Positions 1 through 7,871 of a stretch of DNA of 55,743 bases are shown here, piece after piece. The notes beneath the pieces were generated by a model. That model searched no databases. It saw only the letters and a list, made by a program, of their open reading frames with translations, and was not told where the DNA came from. This DNA comes from Butyrivibrio sp. (GTDB taxonomy: Bacteria > Bacillota > Clostridia > Lachnospirales > Lachnospiraceae). The first letter of the stretch is position 1, and every line of letters begins with the position of its first letter. The stretch spans positions 1-55,743 of the forward strand of contig JAGAAO010000005.1 of assembly GCA_017615275.1 (NCBI GenBank). Reading direction: 5' to 3'. Both the position numbers and the translations under genes were made by a program.

Positions 1-104
1 ATCTCGTCAGGCTTAACGTCAATAACAGTTCCCTCAACAACCTCCCCCGTGTGAATTGTTTTGAAAGATGCGTTAAGCAACTGTTCAAAAGTTTCTTCTG
101 ACAT
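1..104 (-). CDS. rpsA: 30S ribosomal protein S1, N-terminal part (cut by window edge)
   Basis: The first 34 codons are visible and begin MSEETFEQLLNASF, followed by a segment ending GTVIDVKPDE, which is the usual start of clostridial ribosomal protein S1 or S1-domain proteins and enters the first S1 (OB-fold) domain. S1 helps the 30S subunit bind mRNA. A good ribosome binding site (GAGGAGG) lies 9 nt upstream of the ATG. The start overlaps the end of ispH in a different frame by 20 bp, so the two are separate proteins although translationally linked. An ispH-S1 neighbourhood, sometimes as a fusion, is well known in clostridia. The rest of the gene is outside the window. Confidence 0.85.
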   Translation of the reverse strand, partial: MSEETFEQLLNASFKTIHTGEVVEGTVIDVKPDE

Positions 105-939
105 AATTCTGAACCTCCTCAATAATGTTCTTTGGGGTTGAAGCCCCTGCGGTAATCCCCACTAGCTTAACCGCCTTATTTATCTCAGGATGTAAATCAT
201 CCAGCGTTTGAATAAAATATGTTTTAGCACATTTTTGATTGCATATTTCGTATAGTTTTCTTGAATTGGAACTATGCGCTCCCCCAATCACTATCATCAC
301 ATCTGCTTTAGATGCAATCTCCTCTGCTTCGGTCTGTCGTTCGTCAGTGGCGTTACATATAGTATTCACAATATTAATATTGTAACCGTTATTCCTAAAG
401 ATTTCAACGGTTTCTTGAAATTTATTCTTGTTAAATGTAGTCTGAGAGACAATTATATACTCTTTTTCGTTATTTTCACTGAATTTCGCGGCACTTTCGG
501 GAGAATCGATAACAAAAACTTCACCCTCCGCATAACTTACAATTCCCTCTACTTCCGGATGGTTCGCACTTCCAACAACAATTATTGATTTACCCTTTTG
601 GCTCTCTTCCGAAACAATTTTGTGAATACGCTTAACAAAAGGGCATGTGGCATCAATGATCTCAGCGCCCGTAGCTAACAGTTTTTCGTGAACTTTCTTT
701 GTTACTCCGTGGGATCTTATTACTATTATTCCGTTCTTGATCCCTTCGAGTTCATCTACAGACTCTATGACCTTTACGCCCTTCTCTTCCATATCCTTAA
801 CGACGATCTCGTTATGAATTATGGGCCCGTATGTATAAATGTTCATATTTGGATTTTTCTCGATCTGCTCATAGACAGTATCCACTGCCTTTGTAACACC
901 GAAACAAAAACCCGCGTGCTCCGCCAAAATTACTTCCAT
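85..939 (-). CDS. ispH: 4-hydroxy-3-methylbut-2-enyl diphosphate reductase (IspH/LytB)
   Basis: This is the last enzyme of the MEP pathway: it reduces HMBPP to IPP and DMAPP in the cytoplasm with a [4Fe-4S] cluster. The three cluster cysteines are visible as C12 (HAGFCFGV), C99 (DATCPFV) and C195 (NTICNAT), and the HPEVEG motif near residue 127 is intact. The length, 284 aa, is normal. The chosen ATG overlaps the TGA stop of cmk by one base (TGATG), with AAGGAAAAG upstream; a TTG codon directly before it is a less likely start. It is coupled to cmk and rpsA in one run. Confidence 0.95.
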   Translation of the reverse strand: MEVILAEHAGFCFGVTKAVDTVYEQIEKNPNMNIYTYGPIIHNEIVVKDMEEKGVKVIESVDELEGIKNGIIVIRSHGVTKKVHEKLLATGAEIIDATCPFVKRIHKIVSEESQKGKSIIVVGSANHPEVEGIVSYAEGEVFVIDSPESAAKFSENNEKEYIIVSQTTFNKNKFQETVEIFRNNGYNINIVNTICNATDERQTEAEEIASKADVMIVIGGAHSSNSRKLYEICNQKCAKTYFIQTLDDLHPEINKAVKLVGITAGASTPKNIIEEVQNYVRRNF

Positions 940-1604
940 CAATTCTTTTCCTTATAAAGTTCTACAATCTTTTCTTTTACTTCCAAAACAGTCATATCCG
1001 ACGAATCAAGAAGAATCGCATCATCAGCCTGTTTCAAAGGTGACAGTTCTCTGTGCATATCTCTGTAATCTCTGTCTATGATATCTTTCTCGATCTCATC
1101 GAGTTTGCACGAAACATTTTTTGCAATGAGTTCTTTGTATCTTCTCTCTGCCCTTACACGTGTGCTTGCGGTAAGATATACCTTGAGATTGGCATTCGGA
1201 AGTACAACCGTTCCGATATCCCTTCCGTCCATTACAACATCTGTCGACTCAGCAAGCTTCTGCTGAAGTTCCACAAGCTTTTCTCTGACAGCTTTATTGA
1301 CACTTATGGCAGAAGTCATATTTCCTACTTCCTCTGTCCTGATAAGTCCGTTGACATTCTCACCGTTCAGATAAACAACCTGCTCATTGTTTTCATGCTT
1401 AATGGTAATATCGGCTTTTTGGCATGAGCTAACAATCTTTTCGCTCTCATCTGCGCCGACACCTTCTTTTAACATATAAAGAGCCATTGCTCTGTACATA
1501 GCGCCCGTATCAACATATATAAATTTAAGTTCCTCTGCGACCATTCGTGCGATGGTGCTCTTTCCCGCACCTGCCGGTCCGTCTATAGCAATACTTTTAG
1601 CCAT
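939..1604 (-). CDS. cmk: (d)CMP kinase
   Basis: Cytidylate kinase transfers phosphate from ATP to CMP and dCMP. The P-loop GPAGAGKST lies at residues 9-17, and the VDTGAMYRA and MDGRDIGTVV motifs that bind the nucleotide monophosphate are present, as is the arginine-rich lid (RAERRY). The protein has 221 aa, typical for Cmk. I start it at the ATG of MAKSIAIDG because GGAGGAAA stands 11 nt upstream; the in-frame ATG six codons earlier would overlap that site. It lies 20 bp behind the flavoprotein gene and its stop overlaps the ispH start. Confidence 0.95.
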   Translation of the reverse strand: MAKSIAIDGPAGAGKSTIARMVAEELKFIYVDTGAMYRAMALYMLKEGVGADESEKIVSSCQKADITIKHENNEQVVYLNGENVNGLIRTEEVGNMTSAISVNKAVREKLVELQQKLAESTDVVMDGRDIGTVVLPNANLKVYLTASTRVRAERRYKELIAKNVSCKLDEIEKDIIDRDYRDMHRELSPLKQADDAILLDSSDMTVLEVKEKIVELYKEKN

Positions 1605-1624
1605 TGTAATTATTTCCTCCAAAA

Positions 1625-2908
1625 TTAAAATATCATTCCCGCGCTTTCTCCCGCAAGGTGTCCCGTAGACCAGGCAACCTGAAGGTTGAATCCTCCGGTC
1701 TCCGCGTCTATGTCCAAAACTTCTCCGGCAAAGAAAAGCCCCTTTACAATCTTGGATTCCATTGTTGAAGGATCGATTTCTTTTACGCTTATTCCGCCTC
1801 TTGTAATGATGGCTTCATTGAAGTTTCGCGTTCCGGTAACCGTCATAGGCACGCTCTTTATGAGCTTTACAAAACCAAGTCTCTCCTCCTTGGTAATATC
1901 ATGAACCGCCTTTTCGGGATCAATACCTGAGAGTTTAATCATAACAGGAATAAGCTTTGTTGGAAACAATCCGTTCAAAGCATTTTTAAACTGCTTGTTT
2001 ATCGCGCCCTCAAAGTCTCTCAATATCCTTTTATCAAGCTGTTCCTCGGTAAGTGCAGGCTTAAGATCAAGCAAAAGCCTTCCATTAGCGTTCTCCTCAT
2101 AGTGACAACTTGCCGTCAGAACGAGCGGTCCGCTCACGCCAAAATGGGTGAAAAGCATCTCTCCAAAGCCGTCATATACAGGCTTATCCGCCTTTTTCTT
2201 CTTACCGGAAGTTTCCTTTTTTTCATCCTTTGATAAAAAGAGCTTTAGCCCAACATTCTTAAGTGCCAATCCCTGAAGCTCCCTACACCATTCCTCTTCT
2301 GTCACAAAGGGAACGAGCGAAGGCACAGGCTTAATGACCGAATGCCCGAGATTTTTTGCAAATTTATATCCGTCGCCTGTAGAACCTGTCGAAGGGTATG
2401 AAACTCCGCCCGTGCAAACAATTACTGCATCAAATTCTTCTCTTGTTATAGGATCGTTGCCGCTTGAATAAGTGATCGCAGAAACGACACCCGCGCTACT
2501 TTCAACAGACAAAACCTCTGTATCGAATATAACCTTTACTCCCGCCTTTTTGACCGCATTGTAAAGAGTCCTTATTATATCGGATGAATGATCTGAAACG
2601 GGGAAAACTCTATCTCCGCGCTCAACCTTCAGTCTGCATCCGTTGTTTTCAAAAAAGTCCATAACCGCGCTGTTGTCATAGCCATACACAGCGCTGTATA
2701 AAAATCTGGGATTTCTTTTTACGTGCTCAAAAAAATCCGTGACATCGCAGGCATTTGTAACATTACAACGCCCTTTGCCCGTTATGTATATCTTTTTCCC
2801 GGGCTTTTCGTTCTTTTCAAAAACAGTGACGCTCGCGCTGCTCTCCGCAGCAGCAAGCGCCGCCATCATCCCGGCCGCTCCGCAGCCGATAACTGCAATT
2901 TTCTTCAT
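1625..2908 (-). CDS. NAD(P)/FAD-dependent oxidoreductase, HI0933/BaiN-like family
   Basis: This is a 427-aa flavoprotein of the HI0933/YhiN family, one member of which (BaiN) is implicated in bile-acid dehydroxylation. The N-terminal Rossmann motif is GCGAAGMMAA, followed by EKNEKPGKKIYITGKGRCN, a signature of the family, and a C-terminal FAD motif around GLFFAGEVLDIDAETGGFN. The substrate cannot be told from the sequence. In Lachnospiraceae this gene commonly precedes cmk and ispH, as here, so it is part of a stable housekeeping neighbourhood and not a bile-acid operon. The ribosome binding site is modest (AAGGA, 11 nt upstream). The automatic name aminoacetone oxidase is often given but has no direct support. 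Confidence 0.85.
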   Translation of the reverse strand: MKKIAVIGCGAAGMMAALAAAESSASVTVFEKNEKPGKKIYITGKGRCNVTNACDVTDFFEHVKRNPRFLYSAVYGYDNSAVMDFFENNGCRLKVERGDRVFPVSDHSSDIIRTLYNAVKKAGVKVIFDTEVLSVESSAGVVSAITYSSGNDPITREEFDAVIVCTGGVSYPSTGSTGDGYKFAKNLGHSVIKPVPSLVPFVTEEEWCRELQGLALKNVGLKLFLSKDEKKETSGKKKKADKPVYDGFGEMLFTHFGVSGPLVLTASCHYEENANGRLLLDLKPALTEEQLDKRILRDFEGAINKQFKNALNGLFPTKLIPVMIKLSGIDPEKAVHDITKEERLGFVKLIKSVPMTVTGTRNFNEAIITRGGISVKEIDPSTMESKIVKGLFFAGEVLDIDAETGGFNLQVAWSTGHLAGESAGMIF

Positions 2909-2922
2909 ATTACTGCTAATCC

Positions 2923-3852
2923 TTAATCTCTTTTTTCCATCAGAGGTCCGAGCATCATGGGATCGTCAGAAGCAAAATCTATTTCATCGTTAAGATACAC
3001 CTGATAGTTGTTCCAGGCTTCTTCAAGCATCTTAAGATCTGCCTTTACTTCATTTGGTTTTCTCATGCACAGTGCAACCACAAGTGCATTTATAACACTC
3101 AGAGGTGCCACAAGGGAATCTACGATAGAAGCCATCTCACTTCTTGCAAGCAGGTTGCAGGAAGAATACAGATTCATCGGCGAATGAACAGAATCCGTGA
3201 TCGTGATAACCTTAGCGTTTCTGTCATTTGCAAATTCCATGCACTTGAGAGTTCTCATGGAATATCTGGGGAAACTGATACCTATGATGGCATCCCTGTC
3301 GTTTATCCTTATCATTTGCTCAAACATCTCACTGACGCTTGTAGTCTTTATGATAACATTATTTCCCCTTATCATGTTGAGATAAAAGTGTAAAAAATCT
3401 GCTAACGGCTCGCAGCTTCTTATACCTACGATATATACCGTCTTCGCTTTAAGAATAATATCAACCGCCGTTTTAAACGCGGCAACATCGATATTGTTGA
3501 TGGTACTCTCTATATTTGCCATATCGGACTGAAGTATTGTCGAGAGAATCTCTCCCTCGCTGCTTCTTCCGAATTTCCTTCCGACCTTCTCGACAGACCC
3601 GAACTTATCTCTCACCCAAACGGAAAGTGATCTCTGAAAATCAGGATATCCGTCATATCCAAGACTCATGGCAAATCTTACGACCGTCGATTCACTCATT
3701 CCGACAATCTTGCCGAGCTCTGCCGCAGTCATGAACACTGCCTGCTCGTAATGATCGCAGATATAAGTAGCGATCGACTTCTTGCCTTTACTCATCTTGG
3801 AGTAACATTCATTTATTCTGGTAATAACATCTACTTCTTTTTCGAATTTCAT
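2923..3852 (-). CDS. MurR/RpiR family transcriptional regulator
   Basis: The 309-aa protein has the two-part build of RpiR regulators: an N-terminal HTH domain of about 80 residues (with AELGKIVGMSESTVVRFAMS as the recognition part) and a C-terminal SIS sugar-phosphate isomerase fold at about 125-260 (VYIVGIRSCEPLADFL). Such regulators sense phosphosugars or N-acetylmuramate/hexosamine derivatives. Its ATG overlaps the TetR stop by four bases (ATGA) and no separate ribosome binding site is obvious, so the two regulators are translationally coupled. The next gene upstream beyond the TetR gene is the uronide-degrading cluster, which is a reasonable but unproven target. Confidence 0.85.
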   Translation of the reverse strand: MKFEKEVDVITRINECYSKMSKGKKSIATYICDHYEQAVFMTAAELGKIVGMSESTVVRFAMSLGYDGYPDFQRSLSVWVRDKFGSVEKVGRKFGRSSEGEILSTILQSDMANIESTINNIDVAAFKTAVDIILKAKTVYIVGIRSCEPLADFLHFYLNMIRGNNVIIKTTSVSEMFEQMIRINDRDAIIGISFPRYSMRTLKCMEFANDRNAKVITITDSVHSPMNLYSSCNLLARSEMASIVDSLVAPLSVINALVVALCMRKPNEVKADLKMLEEAWNNYQVYLNDEIDFASDDPMMLGPLMEKRD

Positions 3853-4400
3853 AGACTGAATGCCTTATATGCCGATTCCAACACTGAAACCGAAGTTGCC
3901 TCATCAAGATCATAGTCACCTGTAACCGCCATGCATCCCGATCCGTGAATAAAGATCCACATCTGCATAAAAAGCTGCTGTGCATTGGATGCGCCGTTTG
4001 CTGCGGCTCTGTTTATCTCTTTTACAACGTTCTCGGAAGAACCGTTTACAAGATCATACATACTCTTCTTCTCATCATCCTGCTCGGATATAAAAAGAAG
4101 TCTGAACAAATGGGGAAATTTCTGTGCAAAACCAATATATGCCAGACCAAGGTCCACGAACGGAACCTCATGATTTTTGGAACAATCGTTATAGTAATCC
4201 TCATAGTAGGCTGCTGCCTTGTCATACACGTCTTTTTTAAGCGCGTCCATGTTCTCATATATGCGGAAAATAGGCTGTGTGGAACAACCTGCTGCCGCCG
4301 CGAGCTTTCTGGACGTTATCTGTTCGAACCCCTCTCTTTTGGTAATCTTGAATGCTGCATTTACGATCTCTTTTTGCGTAATAGTCGCTTTCCTCGACAT
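3849..4400 (-). CDS. TetR/AcrR family transcriptional regulator
   Basis: The N-terminal 50 residues form a TetR-type HTH (residues about 10-50: IVNAAFKITKREGFEQITSR, then KLAAAAGCSTQPIFRIYENM). The rest is a variable all-helical ligand domain, here with a pattern like the small TetR_C group (FPHLFRLLF, then a long helix near the end). I start at MSRKATITQ because GGGAGGGG lies just upstream; an upstream in-frame ATG would give 15 more residues without a binding site. At 183 aa it is normal in size. It shares one transcript with the RpiR regulator and has its own sigma-70 type promoter. Confidence 0.85.
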   Translation of the reverse strand: MSRKATITQKEIVNAAFKITKREGFEQITSRKLAAAAGCSTQPIFRIYENMDALKKDVYDKAAAYYEDYYNDCSKNHEVPFVDLGLAYIGFAQKFPHLFRLLFISEQDDEKKSMYDLVNGSSENVVKEINRAAANGASNAQQLFMQMWIFIHGSGCMAVTGDYDLDEATSVSVLESAYKAFSL

Positions 4401-4453
4401 ACTATCCCCTCCCACATATTCTGCTATAGATTCAAATAAAAGCATGCGTTATC

Positions 4454-4482
4454 ATTTTACAGAATTAACGAAAGAGTGTCAA
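4454..4482 (-). promoter_or_regulatory. Promoter of the tetR-rpiR regulator pair
   Basis: On the minus strand a perfect -35 (TTGACA) is followed after 17 nt by TAAAAT (-10, five of six). Predicted transcription starts near 4447 and leaves a 5' UTR of about 47 nt before the TetR ATG. No convincing terminator of the upstream polysaccharide genes was seen between 4483 and 4554, so read-through into the regulators is possible. Confidence 0.75.
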
Positions 4483-4554
4483 TGAAATTAACCACAGCCC
4501 ATAAACACCGCATTCAACAGATTTCCAAGTAAAAAAGCAGGTTTGTACGCCTTC

Positions 4555-6606
4555 TCAGAGCATAAGCCCCGACTCCATACCGTCAAAATCTACAGTGTAT
4601 GAAGAACCGTCTTTCATAGAAATTTTCACAGGACCGTATCCACCGCATTTCTGCGCATCGGTATAGCTTATGTCCGATATCGGAAAGATCTCATCATCCG
4701 TAAAATCCGTGTGATCTTCCTTTGTTATTGTCTGGGATATGAGCACATAATTCTCATACCCGTACTGCTTTGTTCTGGAGGTCTTGGCATATAGTACAAA
4801 AGACCTGTCGCTGTCGGGATTGGTTCCGTCTGACCTGACGATATCGATACCGTCCCAGCCGTCATATACGGTAAATGCCAGCTGCTTTTCTTTTCCCATA
4901 TGGTCGTATCCCTTTAATATGACTGCCTTATACCCGTTTTCCTCCATCTGTACGATCTCTGTTCCGTTGTCAGGGAATCCAAATGTTCCAAGCGTTATTT
5001 TCAGAGGTCTTCTGTACATCCTTATCTTATCGGCTCTGACGATCCCGTAAGGAACCACAAAATCCGCAAGATTCATTGCCGTTCTCCAATGAGTTTCCAC
5101 ACCAAGATCATAATCAAAAAACTGCCTTCTGTAGAGGACATTATCCTTCTCACCGCTCCAGAACGTAGCATTTGCCTTAAGGTACGAAGAAGGTTCTTTC
5201 TCACTTACATACTCAACAACATACTGCTGAGACTCCACATTTTTGGAAGGCTTGCTCTCCCACGGAAACTTTGTATTATAGACAAGCTTTGAATAGTTCC
5301 ACATTCCGTGCTCATCCGTCTTTTCTTTTACGACCTTTCCGGTCCTCAGCTCAGTGATACCGCTCGCTTCGTGATTTGCCACACAAAGCGCAGGTCCGTC
5401 AAGTACGGTAACCTTTGTCTCACCGCTCTTTAATTTATCCCAGCTTCCGTTTGATTCGGTGCTCGTCCAGAACGGATGGTATTCGGGAAGATGCAGGCAC
5501 AAAAAAGCCTTTCCAAGCCACATCGGTGACTCAGTGCATGAATAAGGCTGAACAAGTGGTGTGAACCTGTTATAGAAACCTATCGAAGGAACACCCTCTT
5601 CAAGAAAATCGTCTCTTTTTAAAAATTGCAAAAGAGATCCCGAACATATCCTTCTTGCAAGTCCCGGATCGATCTCAGAATGTCGCATCATCAGATTTCC
5701 GTCAAATGCGCTTGTGGAAGCATTCCTATAGATACCGCTTCTTCCCCACATATTGGTAAATCCGTCTCTGTCAAAAAAGTCCGGATATGTCTTCATAAGC
5801 TCGTTTGAATTCTTCTCAAATTGCTCCGCGATATAGGGCTCGTTCTCATAGCCGTACCAGACATTCCATATCGCTGTATACATATTAAACGCCCAGCACG
5901 AGTAATAATCGAAAGACTGCCCGTCCCTGTACCAGCCTTCTCCCGCATAGTAGCCAAGTATGTTCTGTGCGTGATCTCTCATCATATCGGCGTCGATCTC
6001 ATAACCGTTCATATGCAGAAACGCCATATCGAGCATATTAAAAAGGCGCCAGTTCTGAGGCACCGTATTCGCATGTGCATAATCGCTCAAAAAAGCTGCG
6101 ATTCTATCCTTCTCATCTTGCGTATAAGTATTCCATATCTCATCTTCACAGAGCCAAAGGCATATAACAAGAGCCGCGGTCTCAACGGTCTGCTGGTATG
6201 TCGCGAACTCATCCCCGCTCTCATCAAGCTCTTTCATATCCGAAAAGCTCAGCACATAGTTTTTTTTCCCGGGAGTTACCGAACATAACACCTGCTTCCT
6301 GTAATAATCTCTTATATTTATCCCGTTTAGTTCAAGATCAGGCTCAATATGAATAACAGGTGCCGCGATAAAAAAAGATCTGGCAAGCCCCTCAAATATC
6401 TCCGCTTTGTACTTCCACATCGGCGAATTCTTCTGAGGATATGTGATCTCCCGCTCATGTCTTGGCATTATTACAGGATCTTCAACAGACTCTATGTTGC
6501 CAAAGATTCCTTTCAAAAGATATTCCGCAGCCTCTATCCAACTCTCTCTTGTAAGTCCCGTGTACGGACTAAGCTTAAAGTCTGTATGCTTTGGTTCAAA
6601 AACCAT
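4555..6606 (-). CDS. DUF2264 domain-containing protein
   Basis: This 683-aa protein matches the DUF2264 family by its N-terminal region, with segments such as LTRESWIEAAEYLLKGIF and RPVxRH-like PRHEREITYP, and an alpha/alpha-barrel-like stretch up to about residue 400 (NWRLFNMLDMAFLHMNGYE, GEGWYRDGQSFDYYSCWAF). The C-terminal third looks like a beta-rich domain. Family members sit in polysaccharide utilisation clusters for rhamnogalacturonan, ulvan and similar uronic-acid glycans; their reaction is not firmly established. No signal peptide is seen, so it is probably cytoplasmic. The start at MVFEPKH is chosen because GGGAGG lies five bases upstream, in the 14-nt gap after GH88. It is the last gene of the run. 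Confidence 0.8.
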   Translation of the reverse strand: MVFEPKHTDFKLSPYTGLTRESWIEAAEYLLKGIFGNIESVEDPVIMPRHEREITYPQKNSPMWKYKAEIFEGLARSFFIAAPVIHIEPDLELNGINIRDYYRKQVLCSVTPGKKNYVLSFSDMKELDESGDEFATYQQTVETAALVICLWLCEDEIWNTYTQDEKDRIAAFLSDYAHANTVPQNWRLFNMLDMAFLHMNGYEIDADMMRDHAQNILGYYAGEGWYRDGQSFDYYSCWAFNMYTAIWNVWYGYENEPYIAEQFEKNSNELMKTYPDFFDRDGFTNMWGRSGIYRNASTSAFDGNLMMRHSEIDPGLARRICSGSLLQFLKRDDFLEEGVPSIGFYNRFTPLVQPYSCTESPMWLGKAFLCLHLPEYHPFWTSTESNGSWDKLKSGETKVTVLDGPALCVANHEASGITELRTGKVVKEKTDEHGMWNYSKLVYNTKFPWESKPSKNVESQQYVVEYVSEKEPSSYLKANATFWSGEKDNVLYRRQFFDYDLGVETHWRTAMNLADFVVPYGIVRADKIRMYRRPLKITLGTFGFPDNGTEIVQMEENGYKAVILKGYDHMGKEKQLAFTVYDGWDGIDIVRSDGTNPDSDRSFVLYAKTSRTKQYGYENYVLISQTITKEDHTDFTDDEIFPISDISYTDAQKCGGYGPVKISMKDGSSYTVDFDGMESGLML

Positions 6607-6620
6607 GACTTCCTCCCGGA

Positions 6621-7757
6621 TCAAAAGATCTTAAGTGCCTTGTTATCAAGCTTCATAAGTGCTTCTATAAAAAAATAATCGCCGTATATTATAGACATGT
6701 TGTGACCTTCGCCGTGATAATCAACGGCGCAGTTTTCAAGGATATTGTCTTTCTCCTTAGTCAGATCGCTTCTCTTTTCCGCAAGGGTCTTTAAAAGCTT
6801 TATAGCCGTATCAAGGTATTTATCAGCCTTGTCCGAATGCGTCGCTTTTGCAAGCTCAATAAGACCGCATGCGGTTATTGCTGCAGCGGTCGAATCCTCA
6901 AGATCAGGCTTCTTTGGTTGTTTGTAATCTATGGGAATAAGATATGATTCCGGAATCTCGGATATCACATAGTCTGCAATCTTCTCAGCCGCAGTCAGAT
7001 ACTTAGTAACTCCGGTATATAAATAGCTCAGAGTAAATCCATATATTCCCCAGCTCTGTCCTCTGGTCCACGAAGAGCCTGCAGCATATCCCTGTCCTGC
7101 AGGTGTTTCCAGCTTCTCTCCCGTATAAGGATCAAAGATAACTATGTGATTAACCGAGCCGTCTTCTCTGATAAAGTGCTCAATTGCAGTATCTGCATGC
7201 GATACCGCGATCATCCTGTATCTGGGATCTGTCGTAACTTCACTTGCCCAGTACAAAAGAGGCAGATTCATCATGCAGTCGATTATCGCATATCCTCTTC
7301 TGTCAACGTTATCCCAGTTGTTCCAGGCTCTTATAAATTTGCCTGTGATATTGTATCTTCCCGCCATATTGTCTGCGGCAAGCATAGCCCTGTTGTAGGA
7401 CTCTTTGTTCTTCTCGATCTTATATCTGCACACCGAAGTGGGAAGCCACTTAAAACCATTGTCATGGTCAAGCCCCTCAGTCATCATGAGATTTGCATCA
7501 AGCTTCTCCTCGACTCCGATAGCCTCTTCCCTGAACATCGCGTTTCCCGTAAGCTTGTAGAGCTGCCACATTATTCCGCCCCAGAAACCGTTGGTCCACC
7601 AGCAGATATCTGCCTTTGACTTATCGTCAAAATGTCCGTCCACAGTAGTATAAGGGATAATCCCTCTGTTCCTTTCGGTCACGGCTACCATCTTCTCCGC
7701 TATCTTCTCAAGAGAATCAAGTACCCATCTCATCTCGCTGTCAGTCAATTCTCTCAT
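6621..7757 (-). CDS. Glycoside hydrolase family 88, unsaturated glucuronyl hydrolase
   Basis: GH88 enzymes remove the 4,5-unsaturated uronic acid that polysaccharide lyases leave at the non-reducing end of oligosaccharides, by hydrating the double bond. The two key acids of the Bacillus enzyme (D88 and D149) correspond to D99 in HDNGF and D160 in YAIIDCMMNLPLL. The fold is an (alpha/alpha)6 barrel covering the whole 378 aa. There is no signal peptide, so it acts inside the cell. I start at MRELTDSEM, which begins the first helix; an ATG 13 codons upstream is possible. The 114-nt gap before it is AT-rich with homopolymer runs and may hold a promoter, but I could not fix one. Confidence 0.9.
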   Translation of the reverse strand: MRELTDSEMRWVLDSLEKIAEKMVAVTERNRGIIPYTTVDGHFDDKSKADICWWTNGFWGGIMWQLYKLTGNAMFREEAIGVEEKLDANLMMTEGLDHDNGFKWLPTSVCRYKIEKNKESYNRAMLAADNMAGRYNITGKFIRAWNNWDNVDRRGYAIIDCMMNLPLLYWASEVTTDPRYRMIAVSHADTAIEHFIREDGSVNHIVIFDPYTGEKLETPAGQGYAAGSSWTRGQSWGIYGFTLSYLYTGVTKYLTAAEKIADYVISEIPESYLIPIDYKQPKKPDLEDSTAAAITACGLIELAKATHSDKADKYLDTAIKLLKTLAEKRSDLTKEKDNILENCAVDYHGEGHNMSIIYGDYFFIEALMKLDNKALKIF

Positions 7758-7871
7758 CGTGTTCCGTCTCACTTTCAATGTAGTCTTAGGTAACATTTTC
7801 CACTATGGTAGCACTTAAGCTTGGAAAAAAAGATGTTTTTTCTTTTATAAAATGTGTAAAAAATTTCTGTA

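Noticed and set aside
85-104. IspH-S1 fusion protein
   Set aside because: The frames differ and rpsA has its own start and binding site; it is only an overlap.
4483-4554. Terminator after the DUF2264 gene
   Set aside because: There is a T-run but only three-base stems before it; not enough to call.
7758-7871. Promoter or terminator between the heparinase-family gene and GH88
   Set aside because: A-rich and T-rich runs could pair weakly and several TATAA-like words occur, but no spacing fits a standard promoter or stem.
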